DNA of 64,000 bases from JBGAWK01 sp044227665 (GTDB lineage Bacteria > Bacteroidota > Bacteroidia > Chitinophagales > JADIYW01), in NCBI GenBank assembly GCA_044227665.1, contig JBGAWK010000002.1:62001-126000 (forward strand), written 5' to 3'. Below, piece by piece: positions 54,294-63,403 of this stretch. Below the pieces are notes generated by a model that was not told the origin of the DNA, made no database searches, and saw only the letters and a list, made by a program, of their open reading frames with translations. The translations under genes were made by a program, and so were the position numbers. Position 1 is the first letter of the stretch; every line of letters begins with the position of its first letter.

Positions 54294-54641
54294 ATGAGAA
54301 AATCAAATCTACAATTAGATATCACTTTAGATGATAATAATCTGCCTCATGAGATAATTTGGACTTCCCATGACGGACAAAATACTGAAAGTAAAAATTG
54401 CAAGAGTATGTTCCTATCCATGTGGGATGGTGAAGACCAAAATACCATGCGCATAGATTTATGGACTAAGGATATGCAAATTGATGAGATGCATACACAT
54501 TTTTTTCAGATGCTCTTGAGCATAGGTGACAGCTACAAGCGTGCTACAAATAATCCATATATACAAGAAGACATTAAAAATTTTTGTATGGAGCTTGCCG
54601 ATAAGACTAGGGCGTGGGAAGAAGGGAAAGCTAAATCATAA
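54294..54641 (+). CDS. gldC: Gliding motility protein GldC
   Basis: A 115-residue cytosolic protein of the GldC family, found only in Bacteroidota. The pattern LPHEIIWTSHDGQ, MFLSMWDGEDQNTMRIDLWTKDMQIDEMHTHFFQ is the conserved GldC core. In Flavobacterium it is accessory to gliding motility and not absolutely needed. Its presence does not prove gliding here; other gld genes are not in the window. The ATG at 54294 is used; a GTG sits one codon earlier. Confidence 0.92.
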   Translation: MRKSNLQLDITLDDNNLPHEIIWTSHDGQNTESKNCKSMFLSMWDGEDQNTMRIDLWTKDMQIDEMHTHFFQMLLSIGDSYKRATNNPYIQEDIKNFCMELADKTRAWEEGKAKS

Positions 54642-54653
54642 TTTTTATACTTC

Positions 54654-56528
54654 ATGCTACAACTCAGCAATATAGGCTTATCTTATGGTTCACGGACATT
54701 GTTCGAGAATGTAAATATGACCATACGCCCTGGTGATAGAATAGGACTGGTAGGCAGAAATGGCACAGGTAAATCTACACTACTACAAATTATTTCCAGC
54801 AAGATAAAACCCGATGGTGGCAATATAGCCATGCCCAATGGCTACCTTATAGCACACCTTACACAGGATATACGCGTACACAAGCATGATACAATATGGG
54901 ACGAGGCACTTTCTGCTTTTGACACCTACAAGTTATTGGAAAAAGAATACGAAGCAATAGAGCAGGAAATGATAGCTCGTAGCGATTATGATAGCGATGA
55001 TTATATGGATTTGTCGCAGCGAATGTGTGATATTCAAGATCACCTGATGCACTTCACCCCTGAGGAAGTGGACAAGCAGATAGAGCTGGTCTTGAAAGGG
55101 CTGGGATTCAAGCAAGAGCAATTCACGGAGCATCCTTCCATATTGAGTGGTGGCTGGAATATGCGTCTGGAATTGACAAAGCTACTTTTACAAGCTCCAG
55201 ACTTATTGCTTTTGGATGAGCCTACTAACCACCTCGATATTCATTCCATTATATGGTTGGAAAAGTTTTTGAGTAACTACAGTGGTGCCGTCATGTTGGT
55301 AAGCCATGATGTGGCTTTCATGAATAATATAGTAAAAAAAATATATGAAATAGAATTGGGTAATTTCTATGAATATGTTGGCAATTACAGTAAATATCTA
55401 GAACTGAAAGTATTGCGTAAAGAACAGCAGACCGCAGCCTACAATAACCAGCAGCAGCAGATAAAGCAGATGGAACGCAATATAGAGCGTTTTCGTGCCA
55501 AAGCCTCCAAGGCTACCTTTGCACAGAGCCTTATCAAGAAGCTAGATAAGATGGATGTGATAGAAATAGAACAGAATGATACTAGCAGCCTCAAGTTTAC
55601 CTTTCCAGCATTCCGCCAGTCTGGTAAGGTAGTGCTGAAATCCGAGCATCTCTCTCATAGCTACGGAGAAAAATCAGTACTGCAAGATGTGGACATAGAG
55701 ATAGAAAGAGATGACAGAGTAGCATTTATCGGCAAAAATGGCATGGGCAAAACTACTTTTACCAATATCATCACGAGCGAACTATATCCTACTATCGGCA
55801 AAATAGAGATGGGATTCAATGTAGAGATAGGCTATTTTACACAGCATCATGCTTCGCTATTACCGAAAGAACTCACCATATTTCAGTATATGGATACTAT
55901 CGCTGAAGGAGAAATCAGACGCAGTGTCAGAGGTATTTTGGGCGCATTCCTATTTTCCGGTGATGATGTGGACAAAAAAATTAGCGTACTATCTGGAGGA
56001 GAACGCGCCAGAGTGTGCCTTGCTGCCTTATTGCTGAGACCTACCAACCTGCTCATACTGGATGAACCCACCAACCATCTCGATATAGTTGCCAAAGAAT
56101 CGCTGAAAGATGCCATACGCCGTTATCAGGGTACTGTAATTATCGTTTCTCACGATAGGGAGTTCTTGAGTGGACTTACAAATAAACTCTTTGAGTTCAA
56201 AGACGGAAAAATTATTGAGCACCTCTATTCTATAGAAGAATTCTTGCAAAGACAAGAGCTGGAAAGCTTGCGGAATTATGAGTCTGAGAAAACAGTAAAA
56301 GAAAAAGCTGTAGCAGCAACTATAAAGCCTGTTACTACATCACCTAAAGATAATAGCAAAGCTATACGCAGTCTGGAACAACAGATAGCAGAACTTGAAA
56401 AGGATATGCAGCTCCTGGAATCTTCACTTTCAGGAAGTCAATATGATGAGCAAAAATCATTGCAATACAACACTAAAAAATCTCAATTGGATGAGTTATA
56501 TATTTCTTTGGAAAATTTATTGGAATAA
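54654..56528 (+). CDS. ABC-F family ATPase
   Basis: A 624-residue protein with two ABC domains and no membrane helices: Walker A GRNGTGKST and GKNGMGKTT, signatures LSGGWNMRLEL and LSGGERARVCL, Walker B LLLLDEPTNHLD and LLILDEPTNHLD. The inter-domain linker (YNNQQQQIKQMERNIERFRAKASKATFAQS) is the ABC-F P-site tRNA interaction motif, and a C-terminal coiled coil ends the chain. ABC-F proteins act on the ribosome; Uup/YdiF-like rather than an antibiotic-resistance type by its housekeeping features. It follows gldC by 12 nt. Confidence 0.95.
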   Translation: MLQLSNIGLSYGSRTLFENVNMTIRPGDRIGLVGRNGTGKSTLLQIISSKIKPDGGNIAMPNGYLIAHLTQDIRVHKHDTIWDEALSAFDTYKLLEKEYEAIEQEMIARSDYDSDDYMDLSQRMCDIQDHLMHFTPEEVDKQIELVLKGLGFKQEQFTEHPSILSGGWNMRLELTKLLLQAPDLLLLDEPTNHLDIHSIIWLEKFLSNYSGAVMLVSHDVAFMNNIVKKIYEIELGNFYEYVGNYSKYLELKVLRKEQQTAAYNNQQQQIKQMERNIERFRAKASKATFAQSLIKKLDKMDVIEIEQNDTSSLKFTFPAFRQSGKVVLKSEHLSHSYGEKSVLQDVDIEIERDDRVAFIGKNGMGKTTFTNIITSELYPTIGKIEMGFNVEIGYFTQHHASLLPKELTIFQYMDTIAEGEIRRSVRGILGAFLFSGDDVDKKISVLSGGERARVCLAALLLRPTNLLILDEPTNHLDIVAKESLKDAIRRYQGTVIIVSHDREFLSGLTNKLFEFKDGKIIEHLYSIEEFLQRQELESLRNYESEKTVKEKAVAATIKPVTTSPKDNSKAIRSLEQQIAELEKDMQLLESSLSGSQYDEQKSLQYNTKKSQLDELYISLENLLE

Positions 56529-56618
56529 TTTTTGAAGAGAGTACAACTGTTATAGTATTATAAGTCTATATTTTCTATATACTTTTATAATTTATTTTTT
56601 AATTAACAAAAAGGCATG

Positions 56619-56626
56619 TAAATTTG
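56619..56626 (+). promoter_or_regulatory. TAnnTTTG box before cysC
   Basis: TAAATTTG ends 9 nt before the cysC ATG. A T-rich run sits near the -33 distance but is not TTTG. Confidence 0.4.
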
Positions 56627-56635
56627 TGGCAAATA

Positions 56636-57256
56636 ATGGAAGAAAAGAAGCATATACATCCTGTATTTGATAGATTGCTACAGCGTACAGATAAAGAAAA
56701 ACTACTGGAACAAAGAGGATTATGTATATGGCTTACAGGACTGTCGGGCTCTGGCAAAAGTACATTGGCTATAGGATTAGAACGCAAGCTTCACGCAATG
56801 GGTATTCTCTGCAAAGTGCTGGATGGCGACAATGTAAGAACAGGATTGAACGGCAATTTAGGCTTCTCGGAAGCAGATAGAAACGAAAACATACGCAGAG
56901 TAGCAGAGGTGAATAAACTTTTCTTGCATACAGGAATCGTTACAATAAACTGTTTTGTAAGTCCTACGAAAGATATTCGAGAATTAGCTAGAAACATTAT
57001 CGGACAAGAAGATTTTTACGAAGTATATGTAAATGCTTCCTTTGATGAATGTGCCAGAAGAGATGTAAAAGGACTGTACAAAAAAGCTTTGGCAGGAGAG
57101 ATACGTAATTTTACGGGGCTGGATGCTCCCTTTGAAGCACCAGAAGATGCTGCGCTAGAAATAGACACTCACTCCTTAGATATTGAAACTTCCATAGAAA
57201 GACTATTTGATTTTTTTATACATAAAATAAAACATACTAACACCCATATACTTTAA
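56636..57256 (+). CDS. cysC: Adenylylsulfate kinase CysC
   Basis: Phosphorylates APS to PAPS. The 206 residues hold Walker A GLSGSGKS (35-42), the APS-binding DGDNVRTGLNGNLGFSEADRNENIRRVAEV, and the lid DVKGLYKKALAGEIRNFTG with FEAPEDA. The ATG at 56636 (MEEKKHIHPV) is chosen; the frame also opens with a TTG at 56624 inside a promoter-like box. Leads the cysC-cysD-cysN run, with PAPS either reduced or used by sulfotransferases. Confidence 0.94.
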   Translation: MEEKKHIHPVFDRLLQRTDKEKLLEQRGLCIWLTGLSGSGKSTLAIGLERKLHAMGILCKVLDGDNVRTGLNGNLGFSEADRNENIRRVAEVNKLFLHTGIVTINCFVSPTKDIRELARNIIGQEDFYEVYVNASFDECARRDVKGLYKKALAGEIRNFTGLDAPFEAPEDAALEIDTHSLDIETSIERLFDFFIHKIKHTNTHIL

Positions 57257-57271
57257 CAGAAATATATAATA

Positions 57272-58174
57272 ATGGATTATAATTTGTCACATCTCAGGGA
57301 ACTCGAAGCAGAATCTATATATGTGCTTAGAGAAGTAGCGGCTCAGTTCGAAAATCCTTGTCTCTTATTTTCGGGAGGTAAAGATTCCATCACGGTATTG
57401 CATTTGGCACGTAAAGCGTTCTTTCCTGCATCTGTGCCTTTCACACTCTTGCATGTGGACACAGGGCATAATTTTCAAGAAGCGCTAGATTATAGAGATG
57501 AGTTAGTAGAGAAATTTGGACTTAGGCTATTGGTAGCATCTGTTCAGGATGCAATAGATAAAGGGCTGGTGCGAGAAGAAAAAGGCTATAATGCCAGCAG
57601 AAATGCATTACAGACGATACCATTACTAGAAGCCATAGAAACGAATAAATTTGACTGCGCCATAGGCGGTGCTCGCCGTGATGAGGAAAAAGCTAGAGCC
57701 AAAGAGCGATTTTTCTCCCACCGCGATGAGTTCGGACAGTGGGATCCCAAAAATCAAAGACCAGAACTATGGAATCTTTTCAATGGTCGTAAACATATAG
57801 GAGAACATTTTAGGGTATTTCCCATCAGTAACTGGACAGAAATGGATGTGTGGCAATATATCTATCAAGAAAAGATACCTATGCCTAATCTCTATTTTAC
57901 ACATCAAAGAGATGTATTCTTTAGAGATGGTGTATGGTATGCCGCTTCAGAATATATGCAACTCAAGCCTACTGAAACAATAGAAAACCGTACGGTGCGT
58001 TTCCGTACTATAGGCGATATCACTTGTACTGGCGCAGTATTCTCAGAAGCAGCAACAGTAGAGGATATCATCCAAGAAGTTGCAGCTTCACGTACCACCG
58101 AGAGAGGTACTCGTGCCGACGACAAGCGCAGCGAAGCAGCAATGGAAGACAGAAAAAAGGCAGGGTATTTTTAA
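57272..58174 (+). CDS. cysD: Sulfate adenylyltransferase subunit 2 CysD
   Basis: ATP-sulfurylase catalytic subunit, 300 residues, making APS from sulfate and ATP. The PP-loop SGGKDS (34-39), AFFPASVPFTLLHVDTGHNF, the GGARRDEEKARAKER segment and FPISNWTEMDVW are typical. It works with the GTPase CysN, whose gene follows by 27 nt. Confidence 0.96.
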   Translation: MDYNLSHLRELEAESIYVLREVAAQFENPCLLFSGGKDSITVLHLARKAFFPASVPFTLLHVDTGHNFQEALDYRDELVEKFGLRLLVASVQDAIDKGLVREEKGYNASRNALQTIPLLEAIETNKFDCAIGGARRDEEKARAKERFFSHRDEFGQWDPKNQRPELWNLFNGRKHIGEHFRVFPISNWTEMDVWQYIYQEKIPMPNLYFTHQRDVFFRDGVWYAASEYMQLKPTETIENRTVRFRTIGDITCTGAVFSEAATVEDIIQEVAASRTTERGTRADDKRSEAAMEDRKKAGYF

Positions 58175-58201
58175 CCTGATTACATACTAACGATTAAAAA
58201 A

Positions 58202-59506
58202 ATGAATATGACTCAAGATAAAATCAATACAGAAGAAGCATTTGACAGCAAAGCCTATATGGACATGGAACTCTTGCGTTTTACTACAGCAGGTAGTGTG
58301 GACGATGGAAAAAGTACACTTATAGGCAGACTGCTTTATGATAGCAAATCTATCTTTGAAGATCAATATGAGGCTATAGAACGTACCAGTCAGCAGAAGG
58401 GCGAAGAGCATGTGAACTTGGCATTGCTTACGGATGGACTACGTGCTGAGCGTGAGCAAGGTATTACTATAGATGTTGCTTATAGATATTTTTCTACACC
58501 AAAGCGTAAATTTATAATCGCAGACACTCCCGGGCATATACAATATACACGCAATATGGTAACGGGTGCCTCTACGGCGAACTTAGCCATCATACTAGTA
58601 GATGCTCGTAAAGGCATCTTAGAGCAAACACATCGCCATTCATTTATTGCCAGCTTACTACAAATTCCACACATCATAGTTTGTATCAATAAGATGGACT
58701 TAGTGGAATGGAATGAGCAGGAATATGAACATATATGTAGAGAATATAAGGGCTTTGCCTCAAAACTGGATGTAAAAGACGTACATTTTATTCCTATTAG
58801 TGCGCTGAAAGGTGATAATGTGGTCACACGCTCTGAAAATATGAAATGGTACAATGGGCCTACACTTTTATATTTATTAGAGACTATACATATTGGCAGC
58901 GACCACAATCATATAGATTGTAGATTTCCTGTGCAATATGTGGTTCGCCCCCAGAAGACAGAATTCCACGACTTCAGAGGTTATGCCGGTAGAATTGCAG
59001 GAGGTATCTTCAAAAAAGGCGATACAGTATTGGCATTGCCTGCTGGATTTACTTCTACTATCAAGTCTATTACGACGATGGATGGTGAATTGGATGAGGC
59101 TTTTGCACCAATGTCTGTCACTATTCAATTGGAAGATGAAATTGATATCAGCCGTGGCGACATGTTAGTAAGAGAAAATAATGTTCCTCATCAGGAGCAG
59201 GATTTTGATGCTATGCTTTGCTGGATGAATGAGAAAAAACTCGTTCCTAGAGGTAAATATATTCTCAAACATACATCTAGAGAATGTAGAGCTATGGTGA
59301 CTCAGGTAAAATACAAAATGAATATCAGCACTTTACATCGCAATGAAGAAGACTTGGAAATAGGTCTCAATGAGATAGCACGTGTGAGCATACGTACTAC
59401 CATGCCTTTGTTTTTTGACAGATACAAAAAGAATAGAATTACAGGCTCTCTTATCCTCGTAGATGAAGGAACAAATGAGACGGTAGCTGCCGGAATGATA
59501 ATTTAA
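58202..59506 (+). CDS. cysN: Sulfate adenylyltransferase subunit 1 CysN
   Basis: Regulatory GTPase of ATP sulfurylase, 434 residues. GTP motifs: GSVDDGKSTL (31-40), ADTPGH and NKMD are intact, as is AEREQGITIDVAYR in switch I. Elongation-factor-like barrels follow and the chain is not fused to a CysC domain, consistent with a separate cysC. An in-frame ATG six bases later is also possible as start. A terminator hairpin follows. Confidence 0.96.
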   Translation: MNMTQDKINTEEAFDSKAYMDMELLRFTTAGSVDDGKSTLIGRLLYDSKSIFEDQYEAIERTSQQKGEEHVNLALLTDGLRAEREQGITIDVAYRYFSTPKRKFIIADTPGHIQYTRNMVTGASTANLAIILVDARKGILEQTHRHSFIASLLQIPHIIVCINKMDLVEWNEQEYEHICREYKGFASKLDVKDVHFIPISALKGDNVVTRSENMKWYNGPTLLYLLETIHIGSDHNHIDCRFPVQYVVRPQKTEFHDFRGYAGRIAGGIFKKGDTVLALPAGFTSTIKSITTMDGELDEAFAPMSVTIQLEDEIDISRGDMLVRENNVPHQEQDFDAMLCWMNEKKLVPRGKYILKHTSRECRAMVTQVKYKMNISTLHRNEEDLEIGLNEIARVSIRTTMPLFFDRYKKNRITGSLILVDEGTNETVAAGMII

Positions 59507-59530
59507 TCACGGCTAGAATACAATATTTAT

Positions 59531-59566
59531 AAAAAAGTGCACTACGTAATTGTAGCGCACTTTTTT
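59531..59566. terminator. Bidirectional terminator between cysN and leuA
   Basis: A-run, stem with one mismatch, and T-run: GC-containing hairpin serving cysN on the + strand (25 nt past its stop) and leuA on the minus strand (4 nt past its stop). Confidence 0.75.
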
Positions 59567-59569
59567 ATA

Positions 59570-61078
59570 TTAATGTACAATCTTATTCAGCGCATCTATA
59601 TAGGCTTTTGCGGATGCATATACGATGTCTGTGTCGGAGCCAAACCCATAGTAAAATACACCATCTCTAGAAACTTGGATATGCACTTTGCCTATATCGT
59701 TGCTTCCTCCTGTGATGGCTTGTACTAGATATTCTTCCAACTTCACTGATTTGTGAACAATCTCATCTACAGCTTTTAGTGAAGCATCTACAGGGCCATT
59801 GCCTTGCGCTTGTGCAGTAAGTTCTTCTCCATCTTTGGAAAGTACTACCACAGCAAATGGTTTGCCATCCGTTCCACAGCTTACTTTTAAGGATATTATC
59901 TGATAGATACTACTTTGGGCATCTTTACCCACTATGTGCAGTAAATCTTCATCATATATTTCTTTCTTGCTGTCGGCTAACTCCAAGAATTTTTGATATA
60001 TCACATCTAATTCTTCTTGAGTGGTAGGTACTCCAATATTGTCCAGTCTATGTTTGAGAGCGGCTCTACCGCTTCTCGCCGTAAGTACGATGAGAGACTC
60101 GGGAATGCCTACATCCAAGGGGTCAATAATCTCATAGTTCTCTCTGTTTTTGAGTACTCCATCCTGATGTATGCCCGATGAGTGTGAAAATGCATTTCTC
60201 CCTACTATGGCTTTATTGGGCTGTACAGGCATACGCATCAATCTGGTAATAAGTCGGGAAGTAGGATATATTTTCTTGATATTAATATCAGTATGTAATT
60301 GGATACTTTCCTTATGACTGCGCAATATCATAGCAATTTCTTCCAATGATGTATTGCCAGCGCGTTCTCCGATGCCGTTCATGGTAACCTCTACCTGTCT
60401 AGCCCCATTTCTTATGCCTGCAATAGTGTTGGCAGTAGCCATTCCCAAGTCATTATGACAATGACAGGATAATATGGCCTTGTCAATATTGGATACATTA
60501 TTTCTGAGGTAGTGCATGATATTGCCATACTGTTCAGGAAGGCAGTACCCTGTAGTGTCCGGTATATTTACTACTGTGGCGCCATTGGCAATGACTGTTT
60601 CCACAAGTTTTGCCAAAAATTCTAAATCTGCACGTCCGGCATCCTCACAGAAGAATTCTACGTCATCTACAAAGTTGCGAGCATATTTTGCTGCCCATGC
60701 AGCTCTCTCTAGAATGTTTTCACGCGTAGTGCGCAGTTTATTCTGAATATGAATATCAGAACTGCCAATACCTGTATGTATCCGAGCTCTTTCGGCATAG
60801 CGCAGTGCTTCTGCTGCTACGTCTATATCTTTTTGTACTGCACGGGTAAGTGCACAAATAGTAGGCGTCCTTACATTTTTGGATATTTCTACTACAGAGT
60901 TAAAGTCCCCTGGACTGGATACTGGAAATCCTGCTTCTAGAATATCTACACCCAGAGCTTCCAGTGCCAATGCCACTTCTATTTTCTCAATAGTATTTAG
61001 CTGGCAACCGGGTACTTGTTCACCATCGCGTAGTGTGGTGTCAAATACATAAATTTTCTCTGACTGTTTACTTTCCAT
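59570..61078 (-). CDS. leuA: 2-isopropylmalate synthase LeuA
   Basis: First committed step of leucine synthesis, joining acetyl-CoA and 2-oxoisovalerate. The 502 residues include the DRE-TIM barrel (FDTTLRDGEQVPG, with the metal-binding HCHNDLGMATAN) and the C-terminal leucine-sensing LeuA_dimer domain (about 390-500). SHSSGIHQDGVLKNRENYE is typical of leuA rather than citramalate synthase. The ATG at 61078 (MESKQSEKIY) is chosen over one at 61093. No other leu genes adjoin it. Confidence 0.94.
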   Translation of the reverse strand: MESKQSEKIYVFDTTLRDGEQVPGCQLNTIEKIEVALALEALGVDILEAGFPVSSPGDFNSVVEISKNVRTPTICALTRAVQKDIDVAAEALRYAERARIHTGIGSSDIHIQNKLRTTRENILERAAWAAKYARNFVDDVEFFCEDAGRADLEFLAKLVETVIANGATVVNIPDTTGYCLPEQYGNIMHYLRNNVSNIDKAILSCHCHNDLGMATANTIAGIRNGARQVEVTMNGIGERAGNTSLEEIAMILRSHKESIQLHTDINIKKIYPTSRLITRLMRMPVQPNKAIVGRNAFSHSSGIHQDGVLKNRENYEIIDPLDVGIPESLIVLTARSGRAALKHRLDNIGVPTTQEELDVIYQKFLELADSKKEIYDEDLLHIVGKDAQSSIYQIISLKVSCGTDGKPFAVVVLSKDGEELTAQAQGNGPVDASLKAVDEIVHKSVKLEEYLVQAITGGSNDIGKVHIQVSRDGVFYYGFGSDTDIVYASAKAYIDALNKIVH

Positions 61079-61177
61079 GAAACTAAAGTACAAGAATTAC
61101 TTTAGTAATAATTTTTAGCAAAATGAAATCAATGTTAAAAATTGCTACGTGCTTTTATTAAGAAATGCAGTATTTTC

Positions 61178-61903
61178 TTACAAACCGTTCAATTGAATAC
61201 CAAAGGAGAAGGGTGTAAGACGAGCACTACCTGACTTGAATAAATCAGAAAGTGAGTAATAGGCAAAAGCACTCACCATACCATAGCCCCCTCTGAGGGT
61301 TACACCATATCTGAATTTTTGGAAATTATCTATATTGAATTTTTTCCATTTTACATCGTCTTTATCGGCATCTGTAGGATCTGCGGCTAGGTCGCTTCCT
61401 TTGTATTTCCATTTGTTAGAGATATTAATGCCTGCTTTGAACCCTGCACCCAGTTTCCATGATGTTCCTTTTTGGTTAGGCTTAGAGCGAAAACGCAATT
61501 CTACCGGAATATCAAAATAAGCAACACTAATTTTATTTTTTTTGTAATCGTATATGTCCTTATTAATAGGAACAAAATACGTTTTAGAGGTATCTGTAAC
61601 AATAGAACTATTGATATAATAATTATTAGTACCTATGCCTAATCCCGGGGCAAAGCTGAAGTGAGATTTGGCTATCACTACATCATACATGAAATAGGCA
61701 TTAATCCCCCGTGAGAAAAACTTTACCTTCAATGAATCTGGCTTATTGAAGAGCATATCTACCGATAAGTCTATAACGAGACGATCTTTTGCTTTATTGA
61801 CTATTGCTTTGGTCTCTTCAAATGTCTTTGCTTCATCGTTATCTTCAGCAAATCCAGAGAAAGCCATACTTAAAGTGAAAATGCAAAAAAGTAATTTTTT
61901 CAT
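61178..61903 (-). CDS. Outer-membrane beta-barrel protein
   Basis: A 241-residue secreted protein. The signal MKKLLFCIFTLSMAFSGFAE is followed by a short acidic linker and then strands with alternating hydrophobic residues (YFMYDVVIA, SFAPGLGIGTNNYY, DIPVELRFRSKP, TSWKLGAGFKAGINI, YGVTLRGGYGMVSAFAYY) ending FSFGIQLNGL. The pattern is that of a small PorT/OmpW-like barrel. The ATG at 61903 lies 15 nt after a TATTTTTG box (61919-61926). No specific function can be given. Confidence 0.75.
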   Translation of the reverse strand: MKKLLFCIFTLSMAFSGFAEDNDEAKTFEETKAIVNKAKDRLVIDLSVDMLFNKPDSLKVKFFSRGINAYFMYDVVIAKSHFSFAPGLGIGTNNYYINSSIVTDTSKTYFVPINKDIYDYKKNKISVAYFDIPVELRFRSKPNQKGTSWKLGAGFKAGINISNKWKYKGSDLAADPTDADKDDVKWKKFNIDNFQKFRYGVTLRGGYGMVSAFAYYSLSDLFKSGSARLTPFSFGIQLNGL

Positions 61904-62127
61904 CCTTATAATTTGAAACAAAAATAAGGTTTCGTCCTTAATAAATGGACTTTTTATAGTTCTCATTATAAATTATTAGTAAATAGTTTTATGCTTTCCT
62001 CTATAAATTGTGAGAAGCATCCCTTTATTAACAGTATCATTTTGCTTTAGTATCATAAAGTTTATACTAATTTATTTTCCATTCCATAATCTTTGTAAAT
62101 ATTATTTTGTTCTTAAAAAAAAAGATT

Positions 62128-63378
62128 ATGCGCAAAAAAGTTATTGTTATAGGAGGAGGCTTTGCAGGAGTTCAATTAGTGAAGAAACTAGATTCTGATT
62201 ATTTTGATATTTTACTTCTTGATAAGTTGAATCACCACCAATTTCAGCCATTATTTTATCAGGTGGCAACGGCACAGTTAGAACCTTCAAGTATTTCCTT
62301 TCCTCTACGCAATATTTTTAAGAGAAAGAAAAATGTGCAGGTGAGGCTGACTGAAGTTACTGCTATTTCCAGCGACTCAAAAACGGTACATACCACTATA
62401 GGCGATTTTTCTTACGATATCATAGTGATAGCTGCGGGATGTACCACAAATTTTTTCGGCAACAAAAATTTGGAACTGCATAGCTATACCCTGAAATCTA
62501 CGGCAGAAGCCCTTGCGGTTCGAAATCATATATTGCAGGTATTTGAAGATGCACTTACGGCTACTACTGAAGAAAGAGAATCTTTACTAAATATGGTCAT
62601 AGTGGGAGCGGGCCCTACAGGCGTAGAGCTTTCAGGGGCTTTTGCAGAAATAAAAACCCAAATTCTCCCAAAGGACTATCCAGATATGGATTTTTCTAAG
62701 TTGCGCATTATCTTGGTGGAAGGCAGCAAGCATACACTCAATAGTATGAGTGAAAATTCCAAAGCAGTTTCAGAACTGTACCTCAAAGACTTGGGGGTAG
62801 ATATTATAAAAGAAACTTTTGTCAAAGACTATGATGGCATTCGGCTTACACTGAACACAGGGCAAATCATAAATACGAAGACCGTAATATGGTCTGCAGG
62901 CGTGATTGCAAACTCTATAAGTGGATTGAATAAAGAAAGCATCACTTTTGGCAATAGAATTAAGGTTTCTCGTACTAATGAAGTGTATGGTTATAAAGAT
63001 ATTTATGCGATTGGCGATATTGCATATATGGAAACTCCTCTATATCCCAAAGGACATCCCCAAGTAGCCAATGTAGCTATAAATCAAGCAAATACATTAG
63101 CAAAGAACTTAAAAGCTATATCCATTTCTAAACCTATTAAAGAATACGAGTATAAAGACTTAGGTTCTATGGCTACTATAGGAAAACACAAGGCTGTGGT
63201 GGACATTGGCAAGATGAAGATTACAGGTTACTTTGCTTGGTTTATATGGATGTTTTTACACCTCATGCTTATACTTAGTGTAAAAAATAAGCTCATTATA
63301 TTTATAAACTGGGCATGGGCTTATATTACTCGCGATACATCCCTGCGCCTTATTTTGCGTCCCAAAGAAAAATCTTAA
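62128..63378 (+). CDS. ndh: Type II NADH dehydrogenase
   Basis: Membrane-associated single-subunit NADH:quinone oxidoreductase without proton pumping, 416 residues. FAD motif VIVIGGGFAGVQLVKKL at the start, the quinone-enzyme HHQFQPLFYQVATAQLEP, NAD motif MVIVGAGPTGVELSGAFAE, and YAIGDIAYME are typical. The C-terminus has a hydrophobic segment (FAWFIWMFLHLMLIL) that would anchor it. The ATG at 62128 is chosen over 62107, because MRKKVIVIGGG matches family N-termini. Confidence 0.93.
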   Translation: MRKKVIVIGGGFAGVQLVKKLDSDYFDILLLDKLNHHQFQPLFYQVATAQLEPSSISFPLRNIFKRKKNVQVRLTEVTAISSDSKTVHTTIGDFSYDIIVIAAGCTTNFFGNKNLELHSYTLKSTAEALAVRNHILQVFEDALTATTEERESLLNMVIVGAGPTGVELSGAFAEIKTQILPKDYPDMDFSKLRIILVEGSKHTLNSMSENSKAVSELYLKDLGVDIIKETFVKDYDGIRLTLNTGQIINTKTVIWSAGVIANSISGLNKESITFGNRIKVSRTNEVYGYKDIYAIGDIAYMETPLYPKGHPQVANVAINQANTLAKNLKAISISKPIKEYEYKDLGSMATIGKHKAVVDIGKMKITGYFAWFIWMFLHLMLILSVKNKLIIFINWAWAYITRDTSLRLILRPKEKS

Positions 63379-63403
63379 ACACAGCAAAAAGACGTCCTGA
63401 TGA

